Of a stretch of 34,376 nucleotides of DNA, positions 15,470-22,964 are shown one piece after another; the first letter of the stretch is position 1; each line of letters begins with the position of its first letter. The DNA is taken from positions 1 to 34,376 of IMG/VR virus record IMGVR_UViG_3300043570_004326. One strand, 5' to 3'. A program made the translations under genes and the position numbers. The DNA comes from a virus. The notes beneath the pieces were generated by a model. That model saw only the letters and a list, made by a program, of their open reading frames with translations. It had not been told where the DNA came from and did not search any database.

Positions 15470-16027
15470 ATGTCCGCTAAATCAAAACTACTCAAAATCG
15501 CCGCCTCCTCCGCCATCACCACCCGCGAGGAACTCACCGCCATCGTCATCACCACGGCAGACACCATCCTCACCCGTGACAAACTCACCCTCGAACGCGA
15601 TGCCGCCATCAAAGAAATCGAAGAACGCTTCAACCTAGAGCTGGAGATCCTCGACGAGTCCATCGACAAAAACCAAAAGCGCATCCACACCTGGGCAGTA
15701 TCGAACCGCAAAGAATACTTTGGCACCAGCCGCACCTTTGCCGTCGCAGGCCACACCCTCGAATTCCGCCAATCCCCTGGCAAAGTCGAGACCACCAAAG
15801 GCACCACCCAAAACGACGTCATCAACGCCCTGCTAGGAGAAGACGACGAGATCCAAGAGAAATACCTCTCCGTCAAGGCCGCACTCGACAAACACGCCAT
15901 CCTCAAAGCCTTCGATCCCGACAAAGGCAACCCCGAGGACCGCACCAAGCTCGAAAACCTCGGACTCACCATCAGTGCCCCCGACCTCTTCACCTTCAAG
16001 CCCAACCAGTCCACCGTCCAAAGCTGA
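15470..16027 (+). CDS. Gam-like DNA end-protection protein
   Basis: This 185-residue protein has the Mu Gam layout: a long coiled coil (about 35-85) followed by a beta-rich part with VSNRKEYFGTSRTF, FRQSPGKVE and a C-terminal helix region. Gam is a Ku-like dimer that coats DNA ends and blocks exonucleases. Its length is near Mu Gam (174). It is placed in the semi-essential early region, as in Mu. An AAC-rich leader with CACTGCTCACTAACAACT lies before the ATG. Confidence 0.8.
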   Translation: MSAKSKLLKIAASSAITTREELTAIVITTADTILTRDKLTLERDAAIKEIEERFNLELEILDESIDKNQKRIHTWAVSNRKEYFGTSRTFAVAGHTLEFRQSPGKVETTKGTTQNDVINALLGEDDEIQEKYLSVKAALDKHAILKAFDPDKGNPEDRTKLENLGLTISAPDLFTFKPNQSTVQS

Positions 16028-16054
16028 TCACTAAATACTCACAGACACAACACC

Positions 16055-16246
16055 ATGAGCACTCCCATCATCATCATCATCGCCTGCATCGTCTCCGCCA
16101 TCGTCGGCTGGTTGCATTGCTACTTCTACCACATCAGCGACTACACCCCCCCCGATGAGATCGGAGTGCTCCCCCCACCAGACGAGCCCATCGACTTCTA
16201 CATCCCATTCTACAACCCCGAGAACACACCCGAGAGCCATCACTGA
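16055..16246 (+). CDS. Small single-pass membrane protein
   Basis: This 63-residue protein has an N-terminal hydrophobic segment (residues 5-25, IIIIIACIVSAIVGW) and a Pro/Asp-rich tail. No family is recognised. It could be an inner-membrane superinfection-exclusion protein, but that is guesswork from size and topology. AGACACAACACC directly precedes the ATG. Confidence 0.5.
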   Translation: MSTPIIIIIACIVSAIVGWLHCYFYHISDYTPPDEIGVLPPPDEPIDFYIPFYNPENTPESHH

Positions 16247-16253
16247 TCATCCC

Positions 16254-16285
16254 GACTTTCGACCTTCAGACCTTCCACCTTCAGA
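16254..16285. repeat. GACCTTC-family leader repeat
   Basis: Degenerate copies of GACCTTC/CACCTTCA fill the gap between 16246 and ATG 16293. This is the same family as at 18897-18930, 21121-21177, 22083-22120, 22900-22930 and 25513-25547. Confidence 0.65.
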
Positions 16286-16292
16286 CACAATC

Positions 16293-16847
16293 ATGATCCC
16301 ACTCTCCAACAAACAAAAAGCCCTCCTCAGCATCGCCATCAAGGCCGCCTACGAGGTAGCCCAGCGCCACCACGCCACCAACGACCTCACATTGGAAGAG
16401 TGGCGTCACGAGCAAGTCGAAAAAGTCACCGGCTGTGCTGGACTCTCCAAGGCCCAGCAAAAACACTACCGCGCCCTCAAGCACCACTTTGAGACCATGG
16501 CGGGCAAGCCCGTCAACTTCAACCAAGTCGTCCTCGCAGGCAAGCCCACCAAGTCCAGTCCCGAGGCCGACACCTACGAGGCCCGCCAGATCCAGATCAA
16601 GCTCATCTGGGACCAGCTCCTCGACCACGGCCTCCGCATGACCAAGCTAGGCCGCGTCGACGAATGCATCACAGCCGCCTACGTCCAGAAACTTGCCCAG
16701 GCGAAATACAAAATCGATCATACCCAATACCATCGCCTCACCCTCCAGCAGCTCAAGCAACTCCTCTTCACCGTCCGCAACCGCATCGCATCAAAAGAGA
16801 AAGGCAAATCCGCCAGCCGCAACAAAAAGCAGACCCTCACCAAATAA
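16293..16847 (+). CDS. GemA-like (Mu gp16, DUF1018) protein
   Basis: This 184-residue helical protein has an N-terminal region with the WRHEQVEKVTGCAGLSKAQ pattern seen in GemA/gp16 proteins of transposable phages. A basic C-terminus follows, with LTLQQLKQLLFTVRNR. In Mu, GemA affects host gene expression and DNA gyrase activity. The position after Gam agrees. It might instead be a more distant DNA-binding protein. Confidence 0.6.
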   Translation: MIPLSNKQKALLSIAIKAAYEVAQRHHATNDLTLEEWRHEQVEKVTGCAGLSKAQQKHYRALKHHFETMAGKPVNFNQVVLAGKPTKSSPEADTYEARQIQIKLIWDQLLDHGLRMTKLGRVDECITAAYVQKLAQAKYKIDHTQYHRLTLQQLKQLLFTVRNRIASKEKGKSASRNKKQTLTK

Positions 16848-16850
16848 CCC

Positions 16851-16886
16851 GTCAACCAGGTCAACCCCGTCAACAAAGTCAAATCC
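16851..16886. repeat. GTCAACNNN tandem leader repeat (period 9, four units)
   Basis: Four consecutive 9-mers start GTCAACCAG, GTCAACCCC, GTCAACAAA and GTCAAATCC, between the GemA-like stop and ATG 16914. The family recurs at 17380-17415 and 29933-29968. Confidence 0.85.
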
Positions 16887-16913
16887 TCACAACCACTTAA
16901 ACCGACACACACC

Positions 16914-17336
16914 ATGCAAGCTACCCACCCCATCACCGAAGTGCCCCTCCACGGCCTCAAAATCGTCCCCACCAAACCCGGACCCGGCGACATCGTCAAC
17001 ATCACCGGCCAGCCCGATGACGTCGCCCGCTACGGCGTCGTCCGCATGCTCCGCCGTCAAGATGGCTCCTACATGCCCGTCATCAAAACCTACTCACGTT
17101 GGATCAAGCTCACCGCCACCACCTTGATTGATCTTGGCCTTGCCAACTGCCTCAGCCGCCAAACCATCGATCGCCTCATCCAATGCGGAGTTATCGACTC
17201 CAGCCAACCATCGCCCCAAGTCGTCCTCATCGATGTGGATAGCTTGCTCACCCACCTCGAACGCACCCGCGAGCCCGGCTGGTGGACCGACGAGCGCCGC
17301 AAAGCCTTCCGCCTCGGCCTCCCCATCAAAGTCTAA
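16914..17336 (+). CDS. Protein with HTH-like segment, unknown function
   Basis: This 140-residue protein has an N-terminal part with a GPGDIVNITGQPDD turn, then a helix-turn-helix-like stretch LSRQTIDRLIQCGVID (about 84-99) and an S/T-Q-P-S-P loop leading into a final helical part. It may be a small regulator of middle or late genes, since no Mor/C activator is recognisable elsewhere. That role is speculation. Confidence 0.5.
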   Translation: MQATHPITEVPLHGLKIVPTKPGPGDIVNITGQPDDVARYGVVRMLRRQDGSYMPVIKTYSRWIKLTATTLIDLGLANCLSRQTIDRLIQCGVIDSSQPSPQVVLIDVDSLLTHLERTREPGWWTDERRKAFRLGLPIKV

Positions 17337-17348
17337 ACGCAGCACACC

Positions 17349-17378
17349 AGGTGTGCCGAGCAAACGCTCGGCACACCT
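17349..17378. other. Perfect 13-bp stem hairpin between early genes
   Basis: The arms AGGTGTGCCGAGC and GCTCGGCACACCT surround an AAAC loop. No T-run follows; instead the GTCAAC 9-mer repeat starts at once (17380). It could be a rho-dependent terminator element, an RNA-processing site or an operator. Confidence 0.65.
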
Positions 17379-17379
17379 C

Positions 17380-17415
17380 GTCAACAAGGTCAACCCCGTC
17401 AACCAAGTCAACTCA
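17380..17415. repeat. GTCAACNNN tandem leader repeat (period 9, four units)
   Basis: The 9-mers GTCAACAAG, GTCAACCCC, GTCAACCAA and GTCAACTCA run from the hairpin to 12 bases before the HNH gene ATG. The last spacer is CCAGACACAGCC. Confidence 0.85.
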
Positions 17416-17427
17416 CCAGACACAGCC

Positions 17428-17850
17428 ATGCCAGTCGACTACAGAAACTACCCCATCAACTGGAAAACCCACATCCGCCCCGCCATCCTCAAACGCGCGG
17501 GCGGCAAATGTGAAAAATGCGGCATGAAAAACTACGCCATCGTCCTCGCAGGAACCCGCTGCCTTTTAGTTGAATACTCCACCTACAAAGACGCCAAGCA
17601 AAACCTCGGATGGTACCACGACCCCATCGACGGCAAAGCCATCATCATCGTCCTCACCATTGCCCACAAAGACCACAACCCCATGAACAGCAATCCCGAG
17701 AATCTCCTCGCACTTTGCCAAGCCTGCCACAACCGCATGGACGTCCGCCACCGCATCGCCACCCGCCAGCGGAACCGCCGCCGCAAGCTCGCCAAGATCG
17801 CCCCCGAACTCCCCCTCATCACCGACCTCGTCACCAACATCACTGCCTAA
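17428..17850 (+). CDS. HNH endonuclease
   Basis: This 140-residue HNH-type nuclease has zinc-knuckle pairs C28-x2-C31 and C97-x2-C100. The beta-beta-alpha core has H80 and H83 in TIAHKDHNP, N in NPENLLALC and H101 in CQACHNRM. I chose ATG 17428 because the domain starts shortly after and the leader repeat ends there; the longer frame from 17128 overlaps the previous gene. Phage HNH proteins can act in packaging, recombination or as homing enzymes. This one lies in the early/middle region away from the terminase, so packaging is not obvious. Confidence 0.8.
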   Translation: MPVDYRNYPINWKTHIRPAILKRAGGKCEKCGMKNYAIVLAGTRCLLVEYSTYKDAKQNLGWYHDPIDGKAIIIVLTIAHKDHNPMNSNPENLLALCQACHNRMDVRHRIATRQRNRRRKLAKIAPELPLITDLVTNITA

Positions 17851-17880
17851 TTTCAGCATTTCAGTTTTTCAGCTTTTTCC
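17851..17880. repeat. TTTCAGNN tandem leader repeat (period 8)
   Basis: TTTCAGCA, TTTCAGTT and TTTCAGCT follow the HNH stop codon without a gap and lead to ATG 17888. The same family fills 18641-18680. Confidence 0.85.
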
Positions 17881-17887
17881 CATTTAT

Positions 17888-18265
17888 ATGAAAGTCCCCA
17901 TCCAGCTAGACCCTTCCCACCACGAATACACCCGCACCGCCGTCATCACCATCGAGATCCTCAGTGATGGCCTCTGCGACATCCACCCCAACATCACCCG
18001 CGAGGAGCCCACCGCCGCCGACCTCACCCAAATCATCTCCACACTCCCCCAAGCACTCTCGCCGAGCCTCGCCGAGGTCGCCAAGCCACTTTTCCCACCT
18101 CATCGCCACAATATCGGTTACCCACACCCGACCACCACCAGCGTCGAAAACCAAATCATCCGCGATCTCGGCTTTGACCCTCACGCCGCCAACCCGTTCC
18201 TTACCGCCCAAATCCTCCGCGCCATCCGCCACAAAACAATCAATCAAATGGGTCACCAGTCATAA
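17888..18265 (+). CDS. Unknown protein
   Basis: This 125-residue protein has a beta-rich N-terminus (VPIQLDPSHHEYTRTAVITIEILSDG) and a more helical C-terminal half. No family is recognised. It is flanked on both sides by tandem leader repeats of different families, which supports it as a true cistron. Confidence 0.5.
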   Translation: MKVPIQLDPSHHEYTRTAVITIEILSDGLCDIHPNITREEPTAADLTQIISTLPQALSPSLAEVAKPLFPPHRHNIGYPHPTTTSVENQIIRDLGFDPHAANPFLTAQILRAIRHKTINQMGHQS

Positions 18266-18301
18266 CTCCCCTAATTCCCATCCGTCCCATAACTCCACCT
18301 T
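18266..18301. repeat. NTCCCATNN tandem leader repeat (period 9, four units)
   Basis: CTCCCCTAA, TTCCCATCC, GTCCCATAA and CTCCACCTT begin exactly after the upstream stop and end four bases before ATG 18306. Related arrays lie at 21782-21807 and 30816-30851. Confidence 0.85.
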
Positions 18302-18305
18302 CGTC

Positions 18306-18638
18306 ATGACCGCCACTCTCGCCAACGACCTCACCCTCGCCGCAGGCATCCTCCAAGCAGGTTGCACATGCACCGGCATCAGCATCAGCCGCATGCGCAC
18401 CTTAGTAGGATTAGACGAGACCGCTGAGACCTGGCACCTCTATACTATCGTCCACGCAATGCGATCTGGCTTCATCACTTGGCAAGCCATGGCCGAGGTA
18501 TTCGAGTGTGATCTGCCGCAAGTCACCCGCCTAATCAAGATCATCAGTGATCGTGATTACTACAACCGCCAAGTCATGTTCCGCGTCGCCTCCCAGATCT
18601 ACGCCGAGAACGCCACCGCCCCCATCAGCCGCGCATAA
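18306..18638 (+). CDS. Small helical protein of unknown function
   Basis: This is a 110-residue helical protein. One stretch, WQAMAEVFECDLPQVTRLIKIISD, has HTH character. I used ATG 18306, directly after a leader repeat, instead of the longer frame from 17964 that overlaps the previous gene. It may be a DNA-binding regulator; no family is recognised. Confidence 0.5.
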   Translation: MTATLANDLTLAAGILQAGCTCTGISISRMRTLVGLDETAETWHLYTIVHAMRSGFITWQAMAEVFECDLPQVTRLIKIISDRDYYNRQVMFRVASQIYAENATAPISRA

Positions 18639-18640
18639 AG

Positions 18641-18680
18641 TTTCAGCATTTCAGTTTTTCAACTTTTCAGCATTTACCCA
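18641..18680. repeat. TTTCAGNN tandem leader repeat (period 8, five units)
   Basis: TTTCAGCA, TTTCAGTT, TTTCAACT, TTTCAGCA and TTTACCCA run from two bases after the stop up to ATG 18680. Confidence 0.85.
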
Positions 18681-18892
18681 TGCACCCCATCCTCAAAGAT
18701 CTCCAGAAAGGCCAATCATCCGTCGATGCCATCCGCCTGCGCCTCGGTGTCCATGGCGACATCATCGCCGCCGAGCTTCTCCGCTACAAAGCAGACGGCC
18801 TCGTCGAGGATCGATTCATCAATCACCTCATCACCGTCTACCGCCTCACCCCCAAAGGCCACCAACTCCTAGCCGATCTCGCCACCGCATAA
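18680..18892 (+). CDS. Small winged-helix-like protein
   Basis: In this 70-residue protein, LQKGQSSVDAIRLRLGVHGDIIAAELLRYKADGLV followed by HLITVYRLTPKGHQLL is the order of a winged-helix DNA-binding fold. It is short for a free-standing regulator but resembles small phage wHTH proteins. It lies between tandem leader repeats, directly before the MuF gene, so it may control the late genes. Confidence 0.55.
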   Translation: MHPILKDLQKGQSSVDAIRLRLGVHGDIIAAELLRYKADGLVEDRFINHLITVYRLTPKGHQLLADLATA

Positions 18893-18930
18893 GACACCTT
18901 CAGACCTTCGACCTTCAGACCTTCGACCCA

Positions 18931-20622
18931 ATGTTAGCCATTCCCCACGACCAAGCCACCGCCCTCATCGCCGGAAAACCAGAAGTCACCCGCGCCGTCT
19001 GGGACCAACTCCATCCCGATCTACAGGCCCGCGCTTACACGATAACCGGCATTGAGTGCCTCGACACCATCGCCAACGTCCGCCGCCTCACCGCCAGCCT
19101 GCCCAGTGGTGGCGACTTCGATGACCTCAAAGACGAAATCTTCGACCAAATCAGCCCCTTTCTCATCGACCCGAATGCTAGCGAGGAGGACCAACTCAAA
19201 CAAACCCGCGCCGCCAACCGCCGCGCCGAAATGCTCCTCCGCCTCCACGGCTGGACCGCCTACGCCCAGACCCAGCACGCCCTCGCCGAGGCCCACAGCG
19301 ATGTCTTCCCCTTTCGCCAATACCTCTCCAGCGAGGACTCCCGCGTCCGCCCCGCCCATGCAGCACTCAACAAAAAGATCCTCCCTGCCGATCATCCCTT
19401 TTGGCTCAACCACACCCCACCATGGGAATTCAACTGCCGCTGTGACATGGTCGTCATGACCAAGGACGACGTCGATGCCATCTCCGCCAGCGAGACCAAG
19501 CTCCCCGACGAAGACAAAAAAGTCCTCCCCCAAAGTCAGCTCAACCAGATCGCCACCCAGCAACGCATCGTCAAGCCCGGTGGCCAAGGATTCCTCGACA
19601 TCCGCACCCCACGCGAAAAGGGCGGGGGAAAAGGCTACGAATTCCGCCCCGCCGACAACAACCTCCCCCTCGAACAAATCCTCGAACGCTTCGCCCCCTC
19701 CGAGAAAAGCCTCTTCCAGTCATGGGCCGCCACCATCCGGCTGAGCGATGGCCGCACCCTCGCCGACTACTGGTCATTGAATAAAAAAACCAAACCTCCA
19801 GTCCGCAAAAAGGCAAAACCTACCGCGCGCAATGCTGCCACGATTCGCACCCGCCTCGAAACCGAAATCAAAGCTGATCACGAGAAAGCCCTCGCTAAAA
19901 TCGTTGAGAAAAAAGCCCTCGCCGCTAAGGCCCGCACCGACTACTGGAAAGCCCAAAATGATACCATTGATCTCCAAAAACAAATCTACGAGGCCGCTAT
20001 CACCGATATTGTTAAAGCTGAGGTAGAGCTAGAACACATCATCGAACGCGCCCGTACCATCATCGAGATCCCAGAATCTGAGCGCGGATCAGTTCGCTTT
20101 ATCCCCACAAAAGGACTCGTAAAGAAACCCAACATACTCGAAGGCAAGCGCCTCACTGAGCGATACACGCATAAAGATCTTCTACCCGAGATCGACATCG
20201 TCTCTCACAAAGGCCGCGCTCACTACATGCCCAGCACCAAGGCCATTCACGTAAGCAGCTCCACCGACTATGATGTCGTCATGCACGAGATCACCCACGG
20301 CACCGAGATCCAGACGCCCGAAGTCCTCGCCGCATCCCGCGCCTACCTCCTCAAACGTGCCGATGGCAAAAAAACCGTGAAACTCAGCGTAGTCACCGGG
20401 TATAACTACAAAGCCAACGAAGTCACCTACGAGGACGAATGGGCCACAAAAGGAGGCTCTCCATACATTGGCAAAGACTACGGCAACGCCGCCACCGAAA
20501 TACTCACCATGGGCATCCAGCGCTTACACCGAGACCCCTATCTCTTTGCTTCCCAAGATCCAGACTACTTCGACTTTGTCACCACCACCCTTCAAAAACT
20601 TCCCACAGACACAACACCATGA
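18931..20622 (+). CDS. MuF-type head morphogenesis protein with C-terminal HExxH domain
   Basis: This is a 563-residue protein. Residues about 90-180 carry the MuF (Mu gp30-like) head-morphogenesis domain, with FRQYLSSEDSRVRPAH, a PWEFNCRC element (C169, C171) and following strands. Usual MuF proteins end near 300-400 residues. This one continues through a Lys/Ala/Glu coiled coil (about 290-400) into an extra domain with H452-E-I-T-H456, a zincin HExxH motif, then a Tyr/Glu-rich segment and AATEILTMGIQ that could supply the third ligand. The C-terminal half is less GC- and C3-biased than the N-terminal half. MuF proteins in temperate phages are known to carry polymorphic toxin domains injected or displayed with the head. 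The stop overlaps the next gene by ATGA. The domain calls are good; the toxin role is inferred. Confidence 0.82.
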   Translation: MLAIPHDQATALIAGKPEVTRAVWDQLHPDLQARAYTITGIECLDTIANVRRLTASLPSGGDFDDLKDEIFDQISPFLIDPNASEEDQLKQTRAANRRAEMLLRLHGWTAYAQTQHALAEAHSDVFPFRQYLSSEDSRVRPAHAALNKKILPADHPFWLNHTPPWEFNCRCDMVVMTKDDVDAISASETKLPDEDKKVLPQSQLNQIATQQRIVKPGGQGFLDIRTPREKGGGKGYEFRPADNNLPLEQILERFAPSEKSLFQSWAATIRLSDGRTLADYWSLNKKTKPPVRKKAKPTARNAATIRTRLETEIKADHEKALAKIVEKKALAAKARTDYWKAQNDTIDLQKQIYEAAITDIVKAEVELEHIIERARTIIEIPESERGSVRFIPTKGLVKKPNILEGKRLTERYTHKDLLPEIDIVSHKGRAHYMPSTKAIHVSSSTDYDVVMHEITHGTEIQTPEVLAASRAYLLKRADGKKTVKLSVVTGYNYKANEVTYEDEWATKGGSPYIGKDYGNAATEILTMGIQRLHRDPYLFASQDPDYFDFVTTTLQKLPTDTTP

Positions 20623-20909
20623 ACTCACCAGCACACCAACACATTGAACTCAAAACCTTTGGCGTCACCTACCTTTATGAAGGTGGAAAAACCCTAAAGA
20701 TTATCAATAAGGAACCAATCAGCATCGACATCAAAGACACCATTGAGCGAGAGCTAAAAACAACACAAACCCATCACATCCCATCGCTCAAAGTCATCAC
20801 CGATATTGTGATCGGCATTATCGAAGGCATGGACACCAAAGTAGAATACACCATCACAGATGTAACTACGCCCAACGATTTCCCCACTCCAGACAACGCA
20901 ATCGAATAG
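20619..20909 (+). CDS. Unknown small protein, candidate immunity partner of MuF C-terminal domain
   Basis: This 96-residue protein of beta-alpha-beta appearance (VTYLYEGGKTLKIINKEPISIDI, then helix, then TKVEYTITDV) has no recognised family. Its ATG overlaps the MuF stop. It shares the lower GC and different codon use of the MuF C-terminal module, so the two probably arrived together. The position and size suit an immunity or inhibitor protein for the HExxH domain. Confidence 0.55.
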   Translation: MNSPAHQHIELKTFGVTYLYEGGKTLKIINKEPISIDIKDTIERELKTTQTHHIPSLKVITDIVIGIIEGMDTKVEYTITDVTTPNDFPTPDNAIE

Positions 20910-20912
20910 GCC

Positions 20913-21107
20913 ATGAGATCCAAATCCAACGCCTGCTCGGGCAAAGTCCGCCACCGCAATCGGCACGCCGCCATCAAGGCCCTCAAAGCCATCAACAATC
21001 GCGGCCTCAGCGGCTACCCATGCCCCTATTGTAAGGGATGGCACCTAGGAAACAACCCCAAGAAATTCCAAGACCGCCTCGACCAACTTTTGGATCCAAA
21101 ATCATAG
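20913..21107 (+). CDS. Small zinc-ribbon-like basic protein
   Basis: This 64-residue protein is basic, with C9 and a C37-x2-C40 pair in YPCPYCKGWHLG followed by H43. It looks like a short treble-clef or zinc-knuckle unit (phage proteins with a CPYC-x-WH motif are common, of unknown function). It begins three bases after the previous stop. Confidence 0.55.
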   Translation: MRSKSNACSGKVRHRNRHAAIKALKAINNRGLSGYPCPYCKGWHLGNNPKKFQDRLDQLLDPKS

Positions 21108-21120
21108 CATCCCGACTTTA

Positions 21121-21177
21121 GACCTTCGACCTTCAGACCTTCGACCTTCAGACCTTCGACCTTCAGACCTTCGACCC
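21121..21177. repeat. Longest leader array: GACCTTCGACCTTCA, 3.7 copies
   Basis: A 15-bp unit made of GACCTTC plus GACCTTCA repeats almost perfectly, preceded by CCCGACTTTA and ending three bases before ATG 21181. It covers nearly the entire gap. There are no spacers, so it is not a CRISPR array. Confidence 0.9.
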
Positions 21178-21180
21178 CAA

Positions 21181-21462
21181 ATGACCTACCACATCACAGT
21201 AACATTCACCCCCACCAATGGTGGCATCTTCCGTGCCGTCGCCCGCCACGATGACTCCATCCATGGCCGCGCCACATGCACCAGCTCCGCCCGCGTCGCC
21301 GCCAATGCCGTCATCGCCAAGACATGCGATCTGCAAGCCGCCGCCAACATCCGCGAGATCAGTGAAGCCGAGGCCCACACCATCCCCTGGTTAAAAGCCC
21401 GCCTCTCCAGACTCAAAACCAAACACAAAGTCCACCACTACGTTTGCGTCTATCTCCATTAA
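21181..21462 (+). CDS. Unknown small protein
   Basis: This 93-residue protein has strands TYHITVTFTP and GIFRAVARHDD, then an Ala-rich helix and a basic C-terminus ending in VHHYVCVYLH. No family is recognised. It is preceded by the longest leader repeat of the window. Confidence 0.5.
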   Translation: MTYHITVTFTPTNGGIFRAVARHDDSIHGRATCTSSARVAANAVIAKTCDLQAAANIREISEAEAHTIPWLKARLSRLKTKHKVHHYVCVYLH

Positions 21463-21481
21463 CACCCCATTCTCAACCACC

Positions 21482-21781
21482 ATGTCAGACCTATACTTAA
21501 TACCAGAAGAACAAGGCGCAATCACACTCCCAGACTGGATTGGAGGCGCATCACTTACCTTAGCCGAGATCGGCGCGATCGCGTGCTTTGCATGCCTACG
21601 AAATGAAAGTGAAGTCCCAGAAGTTTCCGAGCGCATCGGCACACCGGAAATGATGGAAGCCCTTCAATCACTCAAAGACAAAGGAGTCATCAAAATAAGC
21701 ACCACCGGCAATCGAGTCTCAGTGCAAATCGATCTCACCCCAGTCATGCCCGCATGCCTCAAAGATGAAGACGAAGAATAA
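21482..21781 (+). CDS. Small winged-helix-like protein of unknown function
   Basis: This 99-residue acidic protein has helices and a possible wing (MMEALQSLKDKGVIKISTTGNRVSVQIDL) that resemble replication-initiation-type winged helices of phages. Two cysteines lie in ACFACL. Codon use is less C-rich than its neighbours. No firm family. Confidence 0.5.
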   Translation: MSDLYLIPEEQGAITLPDWIGGASLTLAEIGAIACFACLRNESEVPEVSERIGTPEMMEALQSLKDKGVIKISTTGNRVSVQIDLTPVMPACLKDEDEE

Positions 21782-21807
21782 TTCCCATAACTCCCATCCC
21801 TCCCATC
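21782..21807. repeat. NTCCCATNN tandem leader repeat (period 9)
   Basis: TTCCCATAA, CTCCCATCC and CTCCCATC fill every base between stop 21781 and ATG 21808. Confidence 0.88.
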
Positions 21808-22077
21808 ATGAGCGATACCCAAAACCACACCTTCGTCATCACCATTCGCAACAAAAGCACCGTTCGCACCGTGCGCGGCAAATGGGAAACCCACGGCAAC
21901 GACAGCAAACTCACCACCGTAGAATACGCCGCCATCGTATTCAAATCCATCGCCTGCGATCCCAACGTCCACCTCGGCAGCGGTGACAAAATCACCTTCA
22001 CCTTCACCCAAAAGAAAACGCCAAAGCCCAAAAAACCAAAATCCGCCCGATCATCCAAATCCGGCAAATCAGACTGA
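21808..22077 (+). CDS. Unknown small protein with basic tail
   Basis: This 89-residue protein has a beta-rich first 65 residues (FVITIRNKSTVRTVRGKWE), then a Lys/Pro/Ser-rich tail. It may bind nucleic acid through the tail. No family is recognised. It is bounded by leader repeats of two families. Confidence 0.5.
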   Translation: MSDTQNHTFVITIRNKSTVRTVRGKWETHGNDSKLTTVEYAAIVFKSIACDPNVHLGSGDKITFTFTQKKTPKPKKPKSARSSKSGKSD

Positions 22078-22129
22078 TCTTTCTCCCGACTTTCGACCTT
22101 AGACCTTCCCACCTTCGACCCCCAGCAAA

Positions 22130-22624
22130 ATGATCACCGTCCGCACCCGCGATTTCATCACCCCCGATCTCATCGCCAAATACAAAGCCGCAGGCGACAA
22201 AGTCGGCATCCACCAAGCCATCGGCCTTGGCCTCTCATCCCTCACCAAGCGTGCCTGGACAGACTCCAGCCTCCGCCCCTTATCCTGGGCAAACAAAGCC
22301 GACGGCTCCGCCGCCACCCTCCGCAAATCGGGCACGCTCGCCAAGTCCATCCGCACCATCGCCACCGCGCGGGCCGCCACCATTGCCAGCGATCGACACT
22401 ACGCCGCCATCCACCAGCTTGGAGGACGAACCCAGCCCCACGTCATCCTCCCCAAAAACAAAAAAGCCCTCAAAACCCCCTACGGCATCTTCAAGAAAGT
22501 CAATCACCCCGGAAGCAACATTCCCGCCCGTCCCTTCATGCCATTTGATCCCACTGGCAAACCCACCGCCCACGCCTTCAAAATGATCAACCAAGTCCTC
22601 AAACGCAAACTCGGCATCCCCTGA
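22130..22624 (+). CDS. Virion morphogenesis protein, Mu gpG-like
   Basis: This 164-residue protein shows the pattern of the phage virion morphogenesis (tail completion) family that includes Mu gpG: LRKSGTLAKSIRTIA, then YAAIHQLGG and near the end IPARPFMPF. In Mu, gpG acts in head-tail maturation. Its place between MuF and the I protease matches Mu, although six small genes lie between it and MuF. Confidence 0.8.
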   Translation: MITVRTRDFITPDLIAKYKAAGDKVGIHQAIGLGLSSLTKRAWTDSSLRPLSWANKADGSAATLRKSGTLAKSIRTIATARAATIASDRHYAAIHQLGGRTQPHVILPKNKKALKTPYGIFKKVNHPGSNIPARPFMPFDPTGKPTAHAFKMINQVLKRKLGIP

Positions 22625-22655
22625 GAGACACAAGACCACCAGACACAAGACATAA
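22625..22655. repeat. AGACACA/AGACATA leader repeat (period about 7)
   Basis: AGACACA, AGACCACC, AGACACA and AGACATA stand in series right after the gpG-like stop and before ATG 22669. A two-unit relative is at 8772-8785. Confidence 0.65.
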
Positions 22656-22668
22656 GCCAAAACCACTC

Positions 22669-22857
22669 ATGACCGACTCCACCAAAAGCCTCATCGAAGA
22701 AATCATCGCCGTCCTCTGGTCAATTCTGTGGGCCATCTTTTACGTAAACCAAGCCCACTCGATACTTTTGTGGATCTGTGGATTCAAAGCCATCAGCGAT
22801 CACATCACCGCCATCTACTACGCCTATCGCGCCCACTTCAAACCTCAAAATCCGTAA
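22669..22857 (+). CDS. Small membrane protein
   Basis: This 62-residue protein has a hydrophobic segment at about residues 12-37 (IAVLWSILWAIFYV and on) and an aromatic, basic tail. No family is recognised. The stop codon lies in the first unit of an ATCCGTAA repeat. It is the last gene before a strong terminator. Confidence 0.5.
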   Translation: MTDSTKSLIEEIIAVLWSILWAIFYVNQAHSILLWICGFKAISDHITAIYYAYRAHFKPQNP

Positions 22858-22875
22858 ATCCGTAAAATCCGTCGT
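22849..22875. repeat. ATCCGTNNN tandem repeat (period 9)
   Basis: AATCCGTAA, ATCCGTAAA and ATCCGTCGT overlap the stop of the small membrane gene. The same family is at 26000-26026, before the gene at 26038. A GACCTTC-type stretch follows at 22900-22930. Confidence 0.7.
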
Positions 22876-22964
22876 TCCCCCCCCAACCCCAGCTCCCGAC
22901 TTTCCACCTTCGACTTTAAGACCTTCCGACCCAAACACAGACCCTTTCCACCTCCCCAACCACC

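Noticed and set aside
18547-18930. Longer start for the MuF gene giving a 691-residue protein
   Set aside because: The extension overlaps two other genes and reads Pro/His/Arg-rich nonsense; ATG 18931 follows a leader repeat as in other genes.
21121-21177. Possible CRISPR-like array (repeated GACCTTC units)
   Set aside because: Units are 7-8 bp, contiguous and without unique spacers; the same family occurs singly before other genes, so it is a leader repeat.
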